Positions 50,646 to 60,600 of a DNA stretch of 64,000 nt are shown here, piece after piece. The notes under the pieces are model-generated. The model worked only from the letters and a program-made list of their open reading frames with translations, did not search any database and was not told the DNA's origin. Made by a program: the position numbers and the translations under genes. Origin of the DNA: Streptomyces xanthochromogenes (GTDB lineage: Bacteria; Actinomycetota; Actinomycetes; Streptomycetales; Streptomycetaceae); contig NZ_BMUZ01000003.1 in NCBI RefSeq assembly GCF_014650455.1, positions 620,001 to 684,000 on the forward strand. The letters are read 5' to 3'. How positions within the stretch are numbered: position 1 is the first letter of the stretch; each line of letters begins with the position of its first letter.

Positions 50646-51560
50646 CTACCAGGTCTCGACGGCGTAGGTGACGCCGGCGGTCTCGGTCTGCAGGCTCAGC
50701 TTCACATCGCCGCTGGTGATGTCCACGTCCACCGCGCCGCCCGCGGCTTCGACCTGCACGGCCTGGATGTCGCGCCATCCGGTGCCGTTGTGGAGCGCGA
50801 CGCGGACCGATCCGACGGCGGGGACGTCGGTGATCTGGTCCATGCCGAGGTGCAGTCGGCGGTTGAAGCCGGCCCATGCGGTGCCGTGCGGCAGCAGGAC
50901 GACGGTGGGCTGGGTGCCCGCGTCGACGCGGCCGGTGATCCATTGGGGCATGTCGGTCTCCTGAGGCGGTGGGGGCTGGAACGAGAGTGCCCAGGTGCGC
51001 AGTTCACTGGTGCTGCCGAGCCGGCAGTAGTCACGGTCGAGTCCGTTGGACTCGCCGTACTGGTGGAACAGCCAGTTCGCCTGGATCCCCGGGCTGCCGG
51101 CCGCGCGCCCGGCCGTGGCGATCCACAGGAAGTCGGCGTAGTAGCCGTCCTGGTCGACGTTCCACCAGTAGTCGAGGTTGGCGTACAGGCCGACGGGATT
51201 GTGCGGCAGGCGCCCCTTGACGTACCTCAACCAGGCGTCCTTGTAGGCGCGTTGGGTCGACTTCGCGACGCGGGAGTTCGCCGCGTCGTAGCCCTCCCAG
51301 TCGAGGATCACGATGTCGCCGGGCCGCCAGTTGACCTGGTTGATGAAGTAATTGGCCTCGGCCTGGACGCTGTTGCCCATGTTGGGGTAGTGGTACCCGC
51401 CCCACACGAGCCCGTTGGCCTTGGCGTGATCGCGCTGGGACACCCAGCTCGGGTTGATGTACGAGAGGCCTTCGGTGACCTTGACGAAGGCGAAGGACAG
51501 GCCGCTCGTGTCCGGTGTCGACGACTGGTACGACGCCCAGTCCTGCCCGTAGATCCCCAT
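50646..51560 (-). CDS. GH25-family muramidase (lysozyme) with C-terminal beta domain, no signal peptide
   Basis: A 304-residue protein; ATG at 51560 follows GGAAGGA. Residues 1-195 match GH25 (Chalaropsis/Cpl-1 type): IYGQDWASYQ with the first catalytic Asp, SFAFVKVTEGLSYINPSW, YHYPNM, IVILDWEGYD with the DxE pair about 88-90, GLYANLDYWW, LFHQYGESNGLDRDYCRLGS. Residues about 205-304 form a beta-sandwich-like module (PTVVLLPHGTAWAGFNRRLHLGMDQITDV). The absence of a signal peptide is unusual for a chromosomal muramidase and typical of phage endolysins released by holin or of proteins in tailocin or lysis cassettes. No phage gene adjoins it. Confidence 0.88.
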   Translation of the reverse strand: MGIYGQDWASYQSSTPDTSGLSFAFVKVTEGLSYINPSWVSQRDHAKANGLVWGGYHYPNMGNSVQAEANYFINQVNWRPGDIVILDWEGYDAANSRVAKSTQRAYKDAWLRYVKGRLPHNPVGLYANLDYWWNVDQDGYYADFLWIATAGRAAGSPGIQANWLFHQYGESNGLDRDYCRLGSTSELRTWALSFQPPPPQETDMPQWITGRVDAGTQPTVVLLPHGTAWAGFNRRLHLGMDQITDVPAVGSVRVALHNGTGWRDIQAVQVEAAGGAVDVDITSGDVKLSLQTETAGVTYAVETW

Positions 51561-51674
51561 GGGAGTCCTTCCGCGAGCCGGCGGAACCAGCTGTTCCTAC
51601 CTGTTGCTTGCCCGTATTGGGGCAGGCCGACTCCCGAACGGGCGTGTCATGCACGGGTCCGCGGTCATGCCGCA

Positions 51675-51703
51675 AAGGGCCGCCGACGATGTCGGCGGCC
51701 CTT
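51675..51703 (-). terminator. Strong hairpin after phospholipase gene
   Basis: AAGGGCCGCCGAC and GTCGGCGGCCCTT form a perfect 13-bp stem with loop GAT, 23 bases past the phospholipase stop on the leftward strand. Confidence 0.8.
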
Positions 51704-51725
51704 CGTCCAACGGGTGGTGCTGGTG

Positions 51726-53621
51726 TCAGCCGGTGGCGTTCGCGCGGTTCCTGCGGCGGTGCAGGGCCAGGGAGACACCCGCCCCGCCTGCGACGAGTGC
51801 GGCGGCCGCGATGCCGGCCGGGAGGAGCGCCGAGGACGAGCCGGTCCGGGCGAGGGTCTCACCGGCGGTCTGGGTCACCGGGGTGTTCCCGGAGCCGCCC
51901 GCGGTGGTCGAGGCCGCCGGGCCCGCGGCGGGCGGGGCCGGGTGCCGGGGAATGTCCCGTACGGACTTGACCGATCCGTCGGCGTTGAGCAGGACCTGCT
52001 TGCCGTTGGGGTGCTTGAAGTCGAAGGCGGAGGCCAACGAGCCGGCGCGGGCGTCGAAGGAGGCGTCGCCGATGCGGCCGGCGCCCCAGTTGTCCTCGAT
52101 GAAGCGGGTGATGGACGCCTGCTCGGTGCGGGTGTGGTCGACCGAATTGACCTTGCTGTACGGGGAGATGACGAGCAGCGGCTGGCGGGTGCCCGGGCCG
52201 CAGCGGTCGGAGTAGCCGCCTGCAGCGGTGGGGCCGGCCTGGCAGGCGGGGCTGTCGGGGGCCCTGCCGTCGGAGCCGGGCCTGGTGTCCTTGGAGCCGT
52301 TCTGCGGCTTGGCGTAGGCGTGGTCGTACCAGCCGTCGGAGTCGTCGTACGCGACGACGACCGCGGTGTCCTTCCACTGCGGCGACTGCTGGATCTTGTT
52401 GATCTGTTCGACGAGGTAGTGCTGTTCGTCGATCGGGTCGGAGTAGCCGGCGTGACCGTCCTGGTACTGCGGTGCCTTCAGGAAGCTCACCGCGGGGAGG
52501 TTCCCGGCTTTGAGGGCGGCGTCGAAGTCGGTGAGGTCGTAGTTGTGGTTGGCCTGCCCGTCGTGGCCGATCTCGGCGGTGTTCTTCGGCGGCAGGTGGT
52601 GCGGGTTGGACGTCGACGCGTAGTACTGGAACGGCGCGTGGTGCGGGCTGTAGTCGATCGCCGCGGCGCCGCCCACATTGGCGTGGGTGGTGCCCGAGCA
52701 CTTCGCGTAGTGGCCCTCGTCGCCGTCCCACGCGGTGCTGGGCCGGAAGCCGCCCTGGAACCAGCCCCATGTCACCTTCTGCCGGTTGAGCAGGTCCCCG
52801 ATGTTGCGGCCCCGCATCGCGGCCAGCGGGCTGGTGCTGGTGTGGTCCTTGCCCGAGCAGTCGTCATAGGCCGGCTCCGGGTCGTTGACCAGGGTGCCGA
52901 CGCCCTTGGCGTCCGGCGAGACCACGGCGTACGGGTCGGGCGTGGCGGTCTGCTCGGGGTGTTCGGTGCCGGAGGCCGCGTCGGTGGAGATCACGCCATG
53001 GGTCTGGGCGGAGACCAGGTTGATGGCACCCGGCGTGGAGGGGCCGTAGGTGCTGCTGAAGGAGTTGTCGCCGAGCGAGTAGTGCTGGGCGTAGTTCCAC
53101 ATCGCGGTGACGGTGTTGCCGTCGTAGTAGTCCATGACCAGGCCGGGCTCGCCGAACAGGTTCCCTGAGCACTTGCCGGAGTCGGTGTTCTGGACGTACT
53201 GGTCGGCCTTGCCGCCGTTGGCCGCGTATTGCTCGGGCCCGTAGCTGTGGTTCTGGTCGCAGGTCATGGCCTGCTCGGGGGTGAGCCGTTTGGGCAGGTA
53301 CTGGTTGGGGTTCTTGGTGAGCAGGCTGGCGTTGCGCAGGGTGTCGATGTCCCTCGGGGTACGCCGGTCGGCGGTGAACCTCGTGCCGTCGGTGTTGGCC
53401 GCCACCGGGTAGGCGCCGAAGTAGTGGTCGAAGGACACGTTCTCCTGGAAGAGCACCACCAGGTGCTTGACCGGGGTGGCCGTCCGGTCGCCGGAGTGGT
53501 CCGCGGAGTCCGCCGCGGCCGGGGCCGTTCCGCTCAGCAGGCCGAGTGCCGCCGCTCCGGCGAACGCCCCCCACCGCCTGGCCCTGCGTCCCGGACCTGC
53601 ATCGCTGCCTTTGCTGCCCAT
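51726..53621 (-). CDS. Phospholipase C/acid-phosphatase-family exoenzyme with LAxTG cell-wall anchor
   Basis: A 631-residue protein; ATG at 53619-53621 with GGAGG nine bases upstream. Signal peptide about 1-36 (RRARRWGAFAGAAALGLLSGTAPAAA). The bacterial non-toxic phospholipase C/alkaline phosphatase core begins VKHLVVLFQENVSFDHYFGAYP with the metal-binding Glu-Asn, then AQHYSLGDNSFSSTYGPSTPGAINLVSAQT and YDDSDGWYDHAYAKP. The C-terminus carries LARTGSSS, a hydrophobic span (LLPAGIAAAALVAGGAGVSLALH) and RRRNRA, a sortase signal of the LAxTG class E type. It probably acts at the cell wall on phosphate esters. A partial GTTCACC-like site lies upstream. Confidence 0.9.
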   Translation of the reverse strand: MGSKGSDAGPGRRARRWGAFAGAAALGLLSGTAPAAADSADHSGDRTATPVKHLVVLFQENVSFDHYFGAYPVAANTDGTRFTADRRTPRDIDTLRNASLLTKNPNQYLPKRLTPEQAMTCDQNHSYGPEQYAANGGKADQYVQNTDSGKCSGNLFGEPGLVMDYYDGNTVTAMWNYAQHYSLGDNSFSSTYGPSTPGAINLVSAQTHGVISTDAASGTEHPEQTATPDPYAVVSPDAKGVGTLVNDPEPAYDDCSGKDHTSTSPLAAMRGRNIGDLLNRQKVTWGWFQGGFRPSTAWDGDEGHYAKCSGTTHANVGGAAAIDYSPHHAPFQYYASTSNPHHLPPKNTAEIGHDGQANHNYDLTDFDAALKAGNLPAVSFLKAPQYQDGHAGYSDPIDEQHYLVEQINKIQQSPQWKDTAVVVAYDDSDGWYDHAYAKPQNGSKDTRPGSDGRAPDSPACQAGPTAAGGYSDRCGPGTRQPLLVISPYSKVNSVDHTRTEQASITRFIEDNWGAGRIGDASFDARAGSLASAFDFKHPNGKQVLLNADGSVKSVRDIPRHPAPPAAGPAASTTAGGSGNTPVTQTAGETLARTGSSSALLPAGIAAAALVAGGAGVSLALHRRRNRANATG

Positions 53622-53805
53622 GCTCCCCGTGCCTCCACTCGCTTCCGGCTCCGGCCGTCTTCGTGATGTCCTTGACGAAACGCGATGCTTCGCGCGGACC
53701 ACTACACCGCGACCGCGACACCGTGTCCCCATGGTGAACAAGCGGTCAGGAACATCAGGCCAAAACTTGACCCTCCGTTGGTGAAGTTCGCCCGGTCGGA
53801 GCAGA

Positions 53806-55038
53806 TCAGGCGAGCAGGGCGCGGCCGAACCAGTCGGTGCGGTCGCGCACACCCGGCAGGGCGAAGAAATATCCCCCGCCGAATGGCTTGATGTAGTCCG
53901 CCAGCGGCTCGCCCGCCAGTCGTTTCTGTACGGTCTCGAACTGCCGGGCCAGGTCCTGCTGGTAGCAGCAGAAGATCAGCCCCATGTCGAGGTCGCCGTT
54001 GCTGTCCATGCCGCGGTCGTAGTTGTAGCCGCGCCGCAGGATGCGCTGGTCCTCGCTGCCGCGCCCGGAGCGCGGATTGGCGAGCCGGATGTGACTGTCC
54101 AGCGGGATCACGTCGCCCTTGGGGTCCTCCGCGAACTTCGGCACGTCGAACTCGACGGTGCCGTCCAGCGGGGCGCCGGTGTCGCGGGCACGCCCGAACA
54201 TCCGCTCCTGCTCGCTGAGCGAGACCCGGTCCCAGAACTCCACCAGCATGCGGATGAGCCGCACCACCTGGTAACTGCCGCCCGCCGTCCAGGCCGGCTC
54301 GGCGCCCCCCGGGCCCACCCAGACGAGCCGGTCCATCGCGGCCGCGTCGGCGGTGTCGGGGTTGGCGGTGCCGTCCTTGAACCCCATGTGGTTACGGGGC
54401 GTTCCACTGGGCCTCGGCGGGCTGGTGTAACCGTCGATGCGCCAGCGCACCTGCATGCCGCCCCGGGTGTGCCGGGCGATGTCGCGCAGGGCGTGCAGCA
54501 CGACGTCCGGGCTGTCCGCGCACAGTTGGACGCTCAGGTCGCCGTGGCACCAGGCGGCGTCGAGGTCGTCGTCGGCGAAGGCCGGCATCGCGGCGAGCCG
54601 GGCCGGCTTGCGGCTCATGAGGCCGTACCGCTCGTCGAACAGCGACGCGCCGACGCCCGCCGTGACCGTGACCCCGCCGGTGGGCCCCTGCGGCCCGAGG
54701 ACGCCCGAGTCGCTGGGCGGCGCGGTGATTCCGAGCGGGGCGGGCGTGCCGCCGGTGGCCAGGAAGCGGGCCCGGTCCGTGAGGGTGCGCAGCAGCTCGG
54801 TGAGCTCTCTGCGGTCCGCGGCGGTCACGTCGAAGGACACCAACGCCGCTGCCCGTTGCGGGAGTTGGAGGATGCCCGCCTGGTGAGCGCCGTGGAAGTC
54901 GAGGTGCGGGGCGGCCTGCTCCACCGCTTCCGCGCGGGCCGGGCGCGGGATGGCGCCGGACAGGGCGGCCCCGGCGACGGCGGTACCGGCCCCCGCGGCC
55001 GCGCCCCGCAGGAACCCCCTGCGGCGTACCCCGCTCAT
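53806..55038 (-). CDS. efeB: Tat-exported DyP-type peroxidase, EfeB
   Basis: A 410-residue protein; ATG at 55036-55038 overlaps the efeO stop (ATGA). Tat signal [14 protein letters not shown] at residues 5-18. DyP motifs: GFKDGTAN (GxxDG heme pocket with distal Asp) near 220, [34 protein letters not shown] with the proximal His, and RRGYNYDRG near 350. EfeB works with EfeO in acquiring iron, possibly by oxidation of Fe(II) or extraction from heme. No efeU permease gene is in the window. The downstream gene is the unrelated phospholipase, 184 bases on. Confidence 0.94.
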   Translation of the reverse strand: MSGVRRRGFLRGAAAGAGTAVAGAALSGAIPRPARAEAVEQAAPHLDFHGAHQAGILQLPQRAAALVSFDVTAADRRELTELLRTLTDRARFLATGGTPAPLGITAPPSDSGVLGPQGPTGGVTVTAGVGASLFDERYGLMSRKPARLAAMPAFADDDLDAAWCHGDLSVQLCADSPDVVLHALRDIARHTRGGMQVRWRIDGYTSPPRPSGTPRNHMGFKDGTANPDTADAAAMDRLVWVGPGGAEPAWTAGGSYQVVRLIRMLVEFWDRVSLSEQERMFGRARDTGAPLDGTVEFDVPKFAEDPKGDVIPLDSHIRLANPRSGRGSEDQRILRRGYNYDRGMDSNGDLDMGLIFCCYQQDLARQFETVQKRLAGEPLADYIKPFGGGYFFALPGVRDRTDWFGRALLA

Positions 55039-56303
55039 GTCGTCCTCCGCGCGTCACAGATCGTCGCCACGGGGGCGAGGAGCTCCACCGTCTGCCCGAT
55101 GTCGCTGTTGAGCCGTTGCCGGTCCTGGCGGCCGAGACGATCCAGGGGCGTCCACTTCCCGTCGGCAGCGAAGCCGTCCAGGGTGCGCCCGGTGCGGTCG
55201 AGCCAGGTGTCCAGGCGTGGCAGCTCCGGATAGCGGGAGGCGAGCAACGGCCGCAGCAGGGTGAGGAGTTCGCGGGTGCCGTCGAGGTTGGCACGGGCGG
55301 TGGCGAGGCTCGTGCCGCTGCCGTATTCGGTGCGGCCGGTGAGCTCCGACTGCGCGGTGGCCTCCAGGATCTCGTGGGCGCGCAGGCCCAGTTGCGCGGG
55401 GTCGAGCCGTTCCTGCGGCCAGCTGTCGCGCAGGGCGTGCACGGCTCGGTCGAGCCGGTCGGCGTGGTCGCGCAGCGAGGCGGCCGACTCGCCGTGCCAC
55501 AGCCCGTACTCGACGCGGTGGAAGCCCTCGAAGTCCTGGGCGGATGCGGCGTCCGCGGGGGCGGGTCCGGAGCCGTTGATGGCGGTGTCCGCGTCGCCGA
55601 ACGCGTCGTACGCGGCGCCCATCCGCTCGTAGACGAGGTGTGCGGGCAGCCAGGCGGAGCGTGCCGCGTCGAGGTCGCCGCTGTCCACGGCGTGCTTCAA
55701 CTCATCGGTGCGGTCCGTGAGTTCGACCGTCTTCGCCGTGATCCAGCGCTGGTGGGCGAGGGCCACGGGGATGAGGTCGTGCTGGGTGACCGGGACCGCG
55801 GCCGGGCCGCCGGTGCGGGCACCCGCGACCTTCACGGTGGGGCCGGTCACGGCATCGGCGTCGTCCGGGAGGCATTTGAAGGCGTAGGAGCCGCCGCCGA
55901 GTACGACCCGCAGCTCACGGGTGGTGCCGGGCGCGAGACCTTCGATCTCCCCGTAGACGGCGCCGGTCGCGGCGTCGGTGAGGTCGACCTCGGCCGCGGT
56001 CGAGGAGGTGTTGCGCAGCGCGAAGACCTGGGGGCCCGCCGTCGCGCCGCTCCAGCCCCGGCCACAGGAGCCGGTCGAGACCTCGACGGCGGTCGGGCCC
56101 CCGGCGGCCGGGTGCTTGGCGGCCGGGCCGCCCCCGCCGGGCGGGCCGAGCGCCCAGATGCCCCCGCCCACCGCGACCGCGATCGCGGCCAGGGCCGCGC
56201 CGAGGCGACGGCGGCCGGCGGGCCGGGCGGTACGGAGCCGCGCCGCGCCCCCTTCCTCGGGCTCGGCCGGCTCCTGGGCCGGCCCCCGGTCGGGGTCGCT
56301 CAT
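55035..56303 (-). CDS. efeO: EfeO, iron-uptake protein (cupredoxin-like plus M75 domain)
   Basis: A 422-residue protein; ATG at 56301-56303 with GGAG seven bases upstream. One N-terminal transmembrane segment ([20 protein letters not shown], about 36-55), then a cupredoxin-like domain ([52 protein letters not shown], about 90-150) and an M75 helical domain with the HxxE motif in [16 protein letters not shown]. In EfeUOB systems it binds iron or copper outside the membrane and passes it to the EfeU permease. Here it is coupled to efeB alone. Confidence 0.93.
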   Translation of the reverse strand: MSDPDRGPAQEPAEPEEGGAARLRTARPAGRRRLGAALAAIAVAVGGGIWALGPPGGGGPAAKHPAAGGPTAVEVSTGSCGRGWSGATAGPQVFALRNTSSTAAEVDLTDAATGAVYGEIEGLAPGTTRELRVVLGGGSYAFKCLPDDADAVTGPTVKVAGARTGGPAAVPVTQHDLIPVALAHQRWITAKTVELTDRTDELKHAVDSGDLDAARSAWLPAHLVYERMGAAYDAFGDADTAINGSGPAPADAASAQDFEGFHRVEYGLWHGESAASLRDHADRLDRAVHALRDSWPQERLDPAQLGLRAHEILEATAQSELTGRTEYGSGTSLATARANLDGTRELLTLLRPLLASRYPELPRLDTWLDRTGRTLDGFAADGKWTPLDRLGRQDRQRLNSDIGQTVELLAPVATICDARRTT

Positions 56304-56482
56304 CACGGCGCTCCGTTCGATGTCGGCGGGGAAGCGGCGCCGGGAGGAGGCCACCGCTCGTGCTGGGCCCGCTCATGCTAGGCACCGCGCCCGGCCCGGA
56401 CGCTCGTCCGGACGGGGCGCGCGTCCAGATTTACCCCTGGGCTCACCGCCGTGTCACCGGTTCTGGCCCCGAACGGCGCAGA

Positions 56483-57451
56483 TTACGCCGCGTCCCCGCC
56501 GACCCGGATCACGATCTTGCCGTGGGTGTGGCCCGCCTGGCTGAGTGCGAACGCGTCCGCGAGGCGCTCCAGGGGGAACGTCTCGGCGACGGGCACCTTG
56601 AGCTGTCCCGCGTCCGCGAGCGCGGCGAGCGCTTCGAGCCCGGGGCCGTCGGGGCGCACCCACATCCACTGGCCGCCCGCCTCCGTCACCGACGGGTCGG
56701 CGATCGAGGCGTGGCGGCCGCCCTCGCGCAGGACCGCCCGGGTGGTGTCGAGCACCCCGCCCACGTAGTCGACGACGACGTCCACCCCGTCGGGGGCCAG
56801 CGCGCGGACGCGGTCGGCGACGCCGTCGCCGTACGTCACCGGTTCGGCCCCGAGTTCGCGCAGCCGGTCGTGGTTGCGCTCGGAGGCGGTGCCGATGACG
56901 CGCGCGCCCAGCGCCTTCGCGATCTGTACGCCGAACGTACCGACGCCACCGGCGGCACCGTGCACGAGCACCGTGTCGCCCTTGCCGGTCCCGAGCCGGG
57001 TCAGGGTCTGGTGCGCGGTGAGCCCCGCGAGCGGGAGGCCCGCCGCTTCCTCCCAGCTCAAGGACTCGGGCCTGCGGGCCAGCGCCCGGACGGGGACGGT
57101 GACGTACTCGGCGAAGGTGCCGCCGTGCACATAGTCCTTGCGGGCGTACGCGACGACCTCGTCGCCCTCCTTCCACTCGGGGGTGTCGATGCCCACGCGC
57201 TCCACCACACCGGCCACGTCCCAGCCCGGCACGACCGGGAAGACCGTGTCCATCATGGCGTCGAGGCCGCCGGACATGATCTTCCAGTCGACCGGGTTGA
57301 CGGCCGCGCAGCGCACCCGCACGACCACCTCGCCGGGGCCCACCTTGGGCTGGGGCTGCTCGGTCAGGCTCAGGACGGAGTTGTCCCCGTACGAGGAGTA
57401 CGTCATGGCCTTCATGGTGCTCTTCCCGGTGCTTGCCGAACTGGTGGGCAT
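56483..57451 (-). CDS. NADP-dependent quinone oxidoreductase-like (zinc-free MDR family)
   Basis: A 322-residue protein; ATG at 57451 behind GGGAGAG. The GroES-like N-terminus VLSLTEQPQPKVGPGEVVVRVRCAAVNPVDWKIMSGG, FPVVPGWDVAGVVERVG and the Rossmann motif VLVHGAAGGVGTFGVQIAKALGARVIGTAS (GxGxxG, about 155-180) define the medium-chain reductases that lack zinc ligands. The Ser/Asn after the second strand suits NADP(H). It acts on quinones, enones or aldehydes. It lies 180 bases from efeO and is probably monocistronic. Confidence 0.9.
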   Translation of the reverse strand: MPTSSASTGKSTMKAMTYSSYGDNSVLSLTEQPQPKVGPGEVVVRVRCAAVNPVDWKIMSGGLDAMMDTVFPVVPGWDVAGVVERVGIDTPEWKEGDEVVAYARKDYVHGGTFAEYVTVPVRALARRPESLSWEEAAGLPLAGLTAHQTLTRLGTGKGDTVLVHGAAGGVGTFGVQIAKALGARVIGTASERNHDRLRELGAEPVTYGDGVADRVRALAPDGVDVVVDYVGGVLDTTRAVLREGGRHASIADPSVTEAGGQWMWVRPDGPGLEALAALADAGQLKVPVAETFPLERLADAFALSQAGHTHGKIVIRVGGDAA

Positions 57452-57655
57452 CGCGTGCTCTCTCCCGCTGTCGAGGTGGGCGGAAGGCCCGCGCTGAGGC
57501 GGGCCCCCCGGTTCCTACGATTCTGGTGCGCGCCGCGCCGACGCGCCCCCCGGGCGGTCCACCCGCCCCGGGGAAGGTGCGCGTACCCGGGTGCCCCGGC
57601 CCGCATCCCCGGGGACGGGGTGCCGGTTTTGTCCGGGCCCGCGGGCATGGGTGCC

Positions 57656-60600
57656 TCAGCCCGCGTAGACGTCCTCGACGTACCGGCCCTCGGCGGTGAG
57701 CCGGTTCAGCCAGGTCTCGGCCTCCTCGGCCGAGGCTCCGGTGCGCTGTGCGTACAGCTCGCGGAAGGCCGCGCGCACACCGGGTGCCATCCGGTTGCCG
57801 TCACCGCACACGTACACCCGGGCGCCCGCCTCCAGGAGCGGCCAGAGCTCGTCCGCGTCCTCGGCGATGCGGTGCTGCACGAAACGGCCGTCGCCTTCGG
57901 CGGGGGCGCTGAAGGCAGGGCGCAGCCAGATCGCTCCGGCCAGCTCGGCGGCGCGCAGTTCGTCGGCGTGCAGGAAGTCGGCATCCGGTGCGTCGCAGCC
58001 GAAGTACAGGACGGCCGGGGCGGGTTGGGAGACCGTCAGGCGGTCGGCGACGACGCCTCTGAAGGGGGCGAGGCCGGTGCCCGCCGCGACCATGACGACC
58101 GGTTCGGGGGCGTCGGGCGCGATACGGAAGGCCTCGCGGCAGGGCTGTATCCGGGCGAGGACGGTGTCGCCCGGCCGCAGCGCGTGCAGATGGCCCGAGC
58201 CGGTGCCGCCCGGGTTGAGCGAGACCATGAGGTCGGCGTGGCGCGGGTCGACGGCGGGCGACGAGGACACCGAGTACTGGCGGGGCCGCAACGGGGGCAG
58301 CAGCTCCAGGAGGGTGGGCCAGTCGAGGGCGCCGCGCAGCGCGGGGTGGTCCTCGATGAGGCCGAGCAGGGGCCGCGGGTCGTCGGCGGGGAGGTGGTCG
58401 AGGGCGGCGCGCTCGGGCGGGCAGGGGTTGTGCGCGGCGAGCAGTGCGACCTGGTCGCGGGTCGGCCGACCACTCAACTCGACGTGGTGGGTGAGGAGTT
58501 CGCGCACGGACAGCGGACGGTCGACCGGCAGCGCGGCCGGTGTCGTGCCCGGCGCGTGGATGCTCAGGACGGTGTCGAGGTCCACGCCGAGGGCGGCGGC
58601 GGCCCGGGTGACGACCGCCGGGGAGTTGGCGGGAAGAACGGTGAGGTGGTCGGCGGTGCGGTACTCGACGCCGTCGGGCAGGGCCAGGCGTACGAACCGC
58701 TTGGGCCGGGGGTGGCCGGGCACCGTCAGGTCGCGGGCCTCGGTGACGGTCATCTCGAGGAGTCCGTGCCGCGCGGCGAGCGCGTCGCGCGGCCCGCCGG
58801 CGATCTCGGTGACGGTGTACGCGGCCCCGGCGGGCGCGGTGGTGGCGCCAACGGCCTCCGGGTCGCCGTACCGTACGAGCAGCTCCACGCGCAGCGCGGT
58901 CGCGAACTCCCTTACTGTTCCCATGAGTTCACCGGAGGCATCGGCCTCCGCGCGCGGCAGCAGCCGGTCGCCGCCGAGGGCCGCGAGGCGCTCGTCGATG
59001 AGGGTGGGCACCCGCTGATAGGTCGCGGCCCAGTTCCGGTCGCCCACGCCGAGCACCGCGAACGGCAGTCCGTCGGCGGTCCCGGGCTCCGCCTCCTCGA
59101 TCCAGCGGACGAAGCGTGCCGCGTCGTCGGTGGGCTGTCCGTTGTAGGAGGCGGCGACGATGACGACAGGACGGTCCTTGGGCAGCGCGCCCGCGTGGGC
59201 GTCCAGCGGGGCGATCTCGGTGGCGAGGCCGAGACCGGCCGCTTCGGCGGCGAGCCGCTCGGCGAATTCACGGCAGGTGCCGTAGTTCGTGCCGTGCAGG
59301 AGCAGCAGGCCGGTCCCCTGGCGCACCCGGGAGGGCAGTTCGGGCCGGTCGGCGGCCTCGGCCTCGCCGGTGGCCGCGGTGCCGGGGAACGCGAGCCGGT
59401 TCAGGGCCCGGTCGGCGGGGGTGCGCGGGGCCAGGGAGAGCGTGAAGCCCTCCGGCTTGAGAGTGAGCGTCTCCTTGATCCGCAGCCGGTAGTCGTCGGC
59501 GTCGACGAAGCGGTAGCGGTGCGCGAGCAGGGCGAGCAGCATGGTCGCCTCGTGCAGGGCGAACTGCCGCCCGATACAGGCCCGTTCACCGGTCCCGAAG
59601 GGCTTGTAGGCGTGCGGCGAGCGGGCCGCCTCCGCCTCGGGGGTGAACCGCGCGGGGTCGAAGAGCTCCGGGTTGTCGCCCCAGGCCGGGTCCCGGTGCA
59701 GCATCGGAGTGAGCACCGTGACGAGGTCACCGGCGGCGAGCGGGACGCGCCCGCCGAGCAGGGTGTCCTCGCGGGCCTGCCGGGAGAAGGCCGCGGCCGT
59801 GGGCCACAGGCGCAGGGTCTCGCTCAGCACCTGGCGGGTGAAGCGCAGCTTCCCGATGTCCTCGAAGGAGGGCTCCGGGTCGGGGGTGTCCCCCCACAGC
59901 TCGTCGGCCTCGCGCTGGACCAGGCGAAGGGCGGTGGGGTCCTTCAGGAGGTGGTAGAGGGCGAAGGACAGGGTGCCCGATGTGGTCTCGTGGCCGGCGA
60001 TGAGGAAGGTGATGACCTGGTTGCGTATGTTGGCCGCGTCCAGGGTGGTGCCGTCCCCCGGGTGCCTGGCGCCCAGCATCAGGCCGAGCAGGTCGTCGAC
60101 GGACGTGTCCCCGCTCTCGGTGCGGGCGGCGATGACCTCGTCCACCACCGAGGCGAGATAGGCCGAGTCGCGCTCGAACTCCCGGTCCGCCTCGGTGTGG
60201 TCGGCGCCCGGGGCGCGCCCGATCCGCTTCATGCTCCACTCCAGGCAGCGCACCATCGCCTCGACGAAGGGGTGCGGGGTGGCCCGTCCGAAGGAGTCGA
60301 AGTCGAAGCCGAAGCCGGCCAGCCCGATGGTGTCCAGGGTCATCCGCGTCATGTCGTCGGCGACGTCCGCCGCCGTGCCCTCGGCGACCCGGCGGTCCCA
60401 GCTCTCGATCACCCGGCGTGCGACGCGCAGCATCGCCGGGTGGTAGGTGCGCATCGAGCCGAGCGCGAAGGCGGGCATGAGGATGTCGTGCGCCTTGGCC
60501 CAGTTCGGCTCGTCGTTGTAGGCGGTGAACAGGCCGTCGCCCGCGAACTCCCGCACGTGGTCGAGGACCTTCGAGATGCCCTTGGCGAACCGGGTCTCGT

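Noticed and set aside
50790..53168. A 792-codon open frame on the + strand
   Set aside because: It is antisense to the GH25 and phospholipase genes, consists of low-complexity Val/Gly/Arg sequence and has no ribosome binding site.
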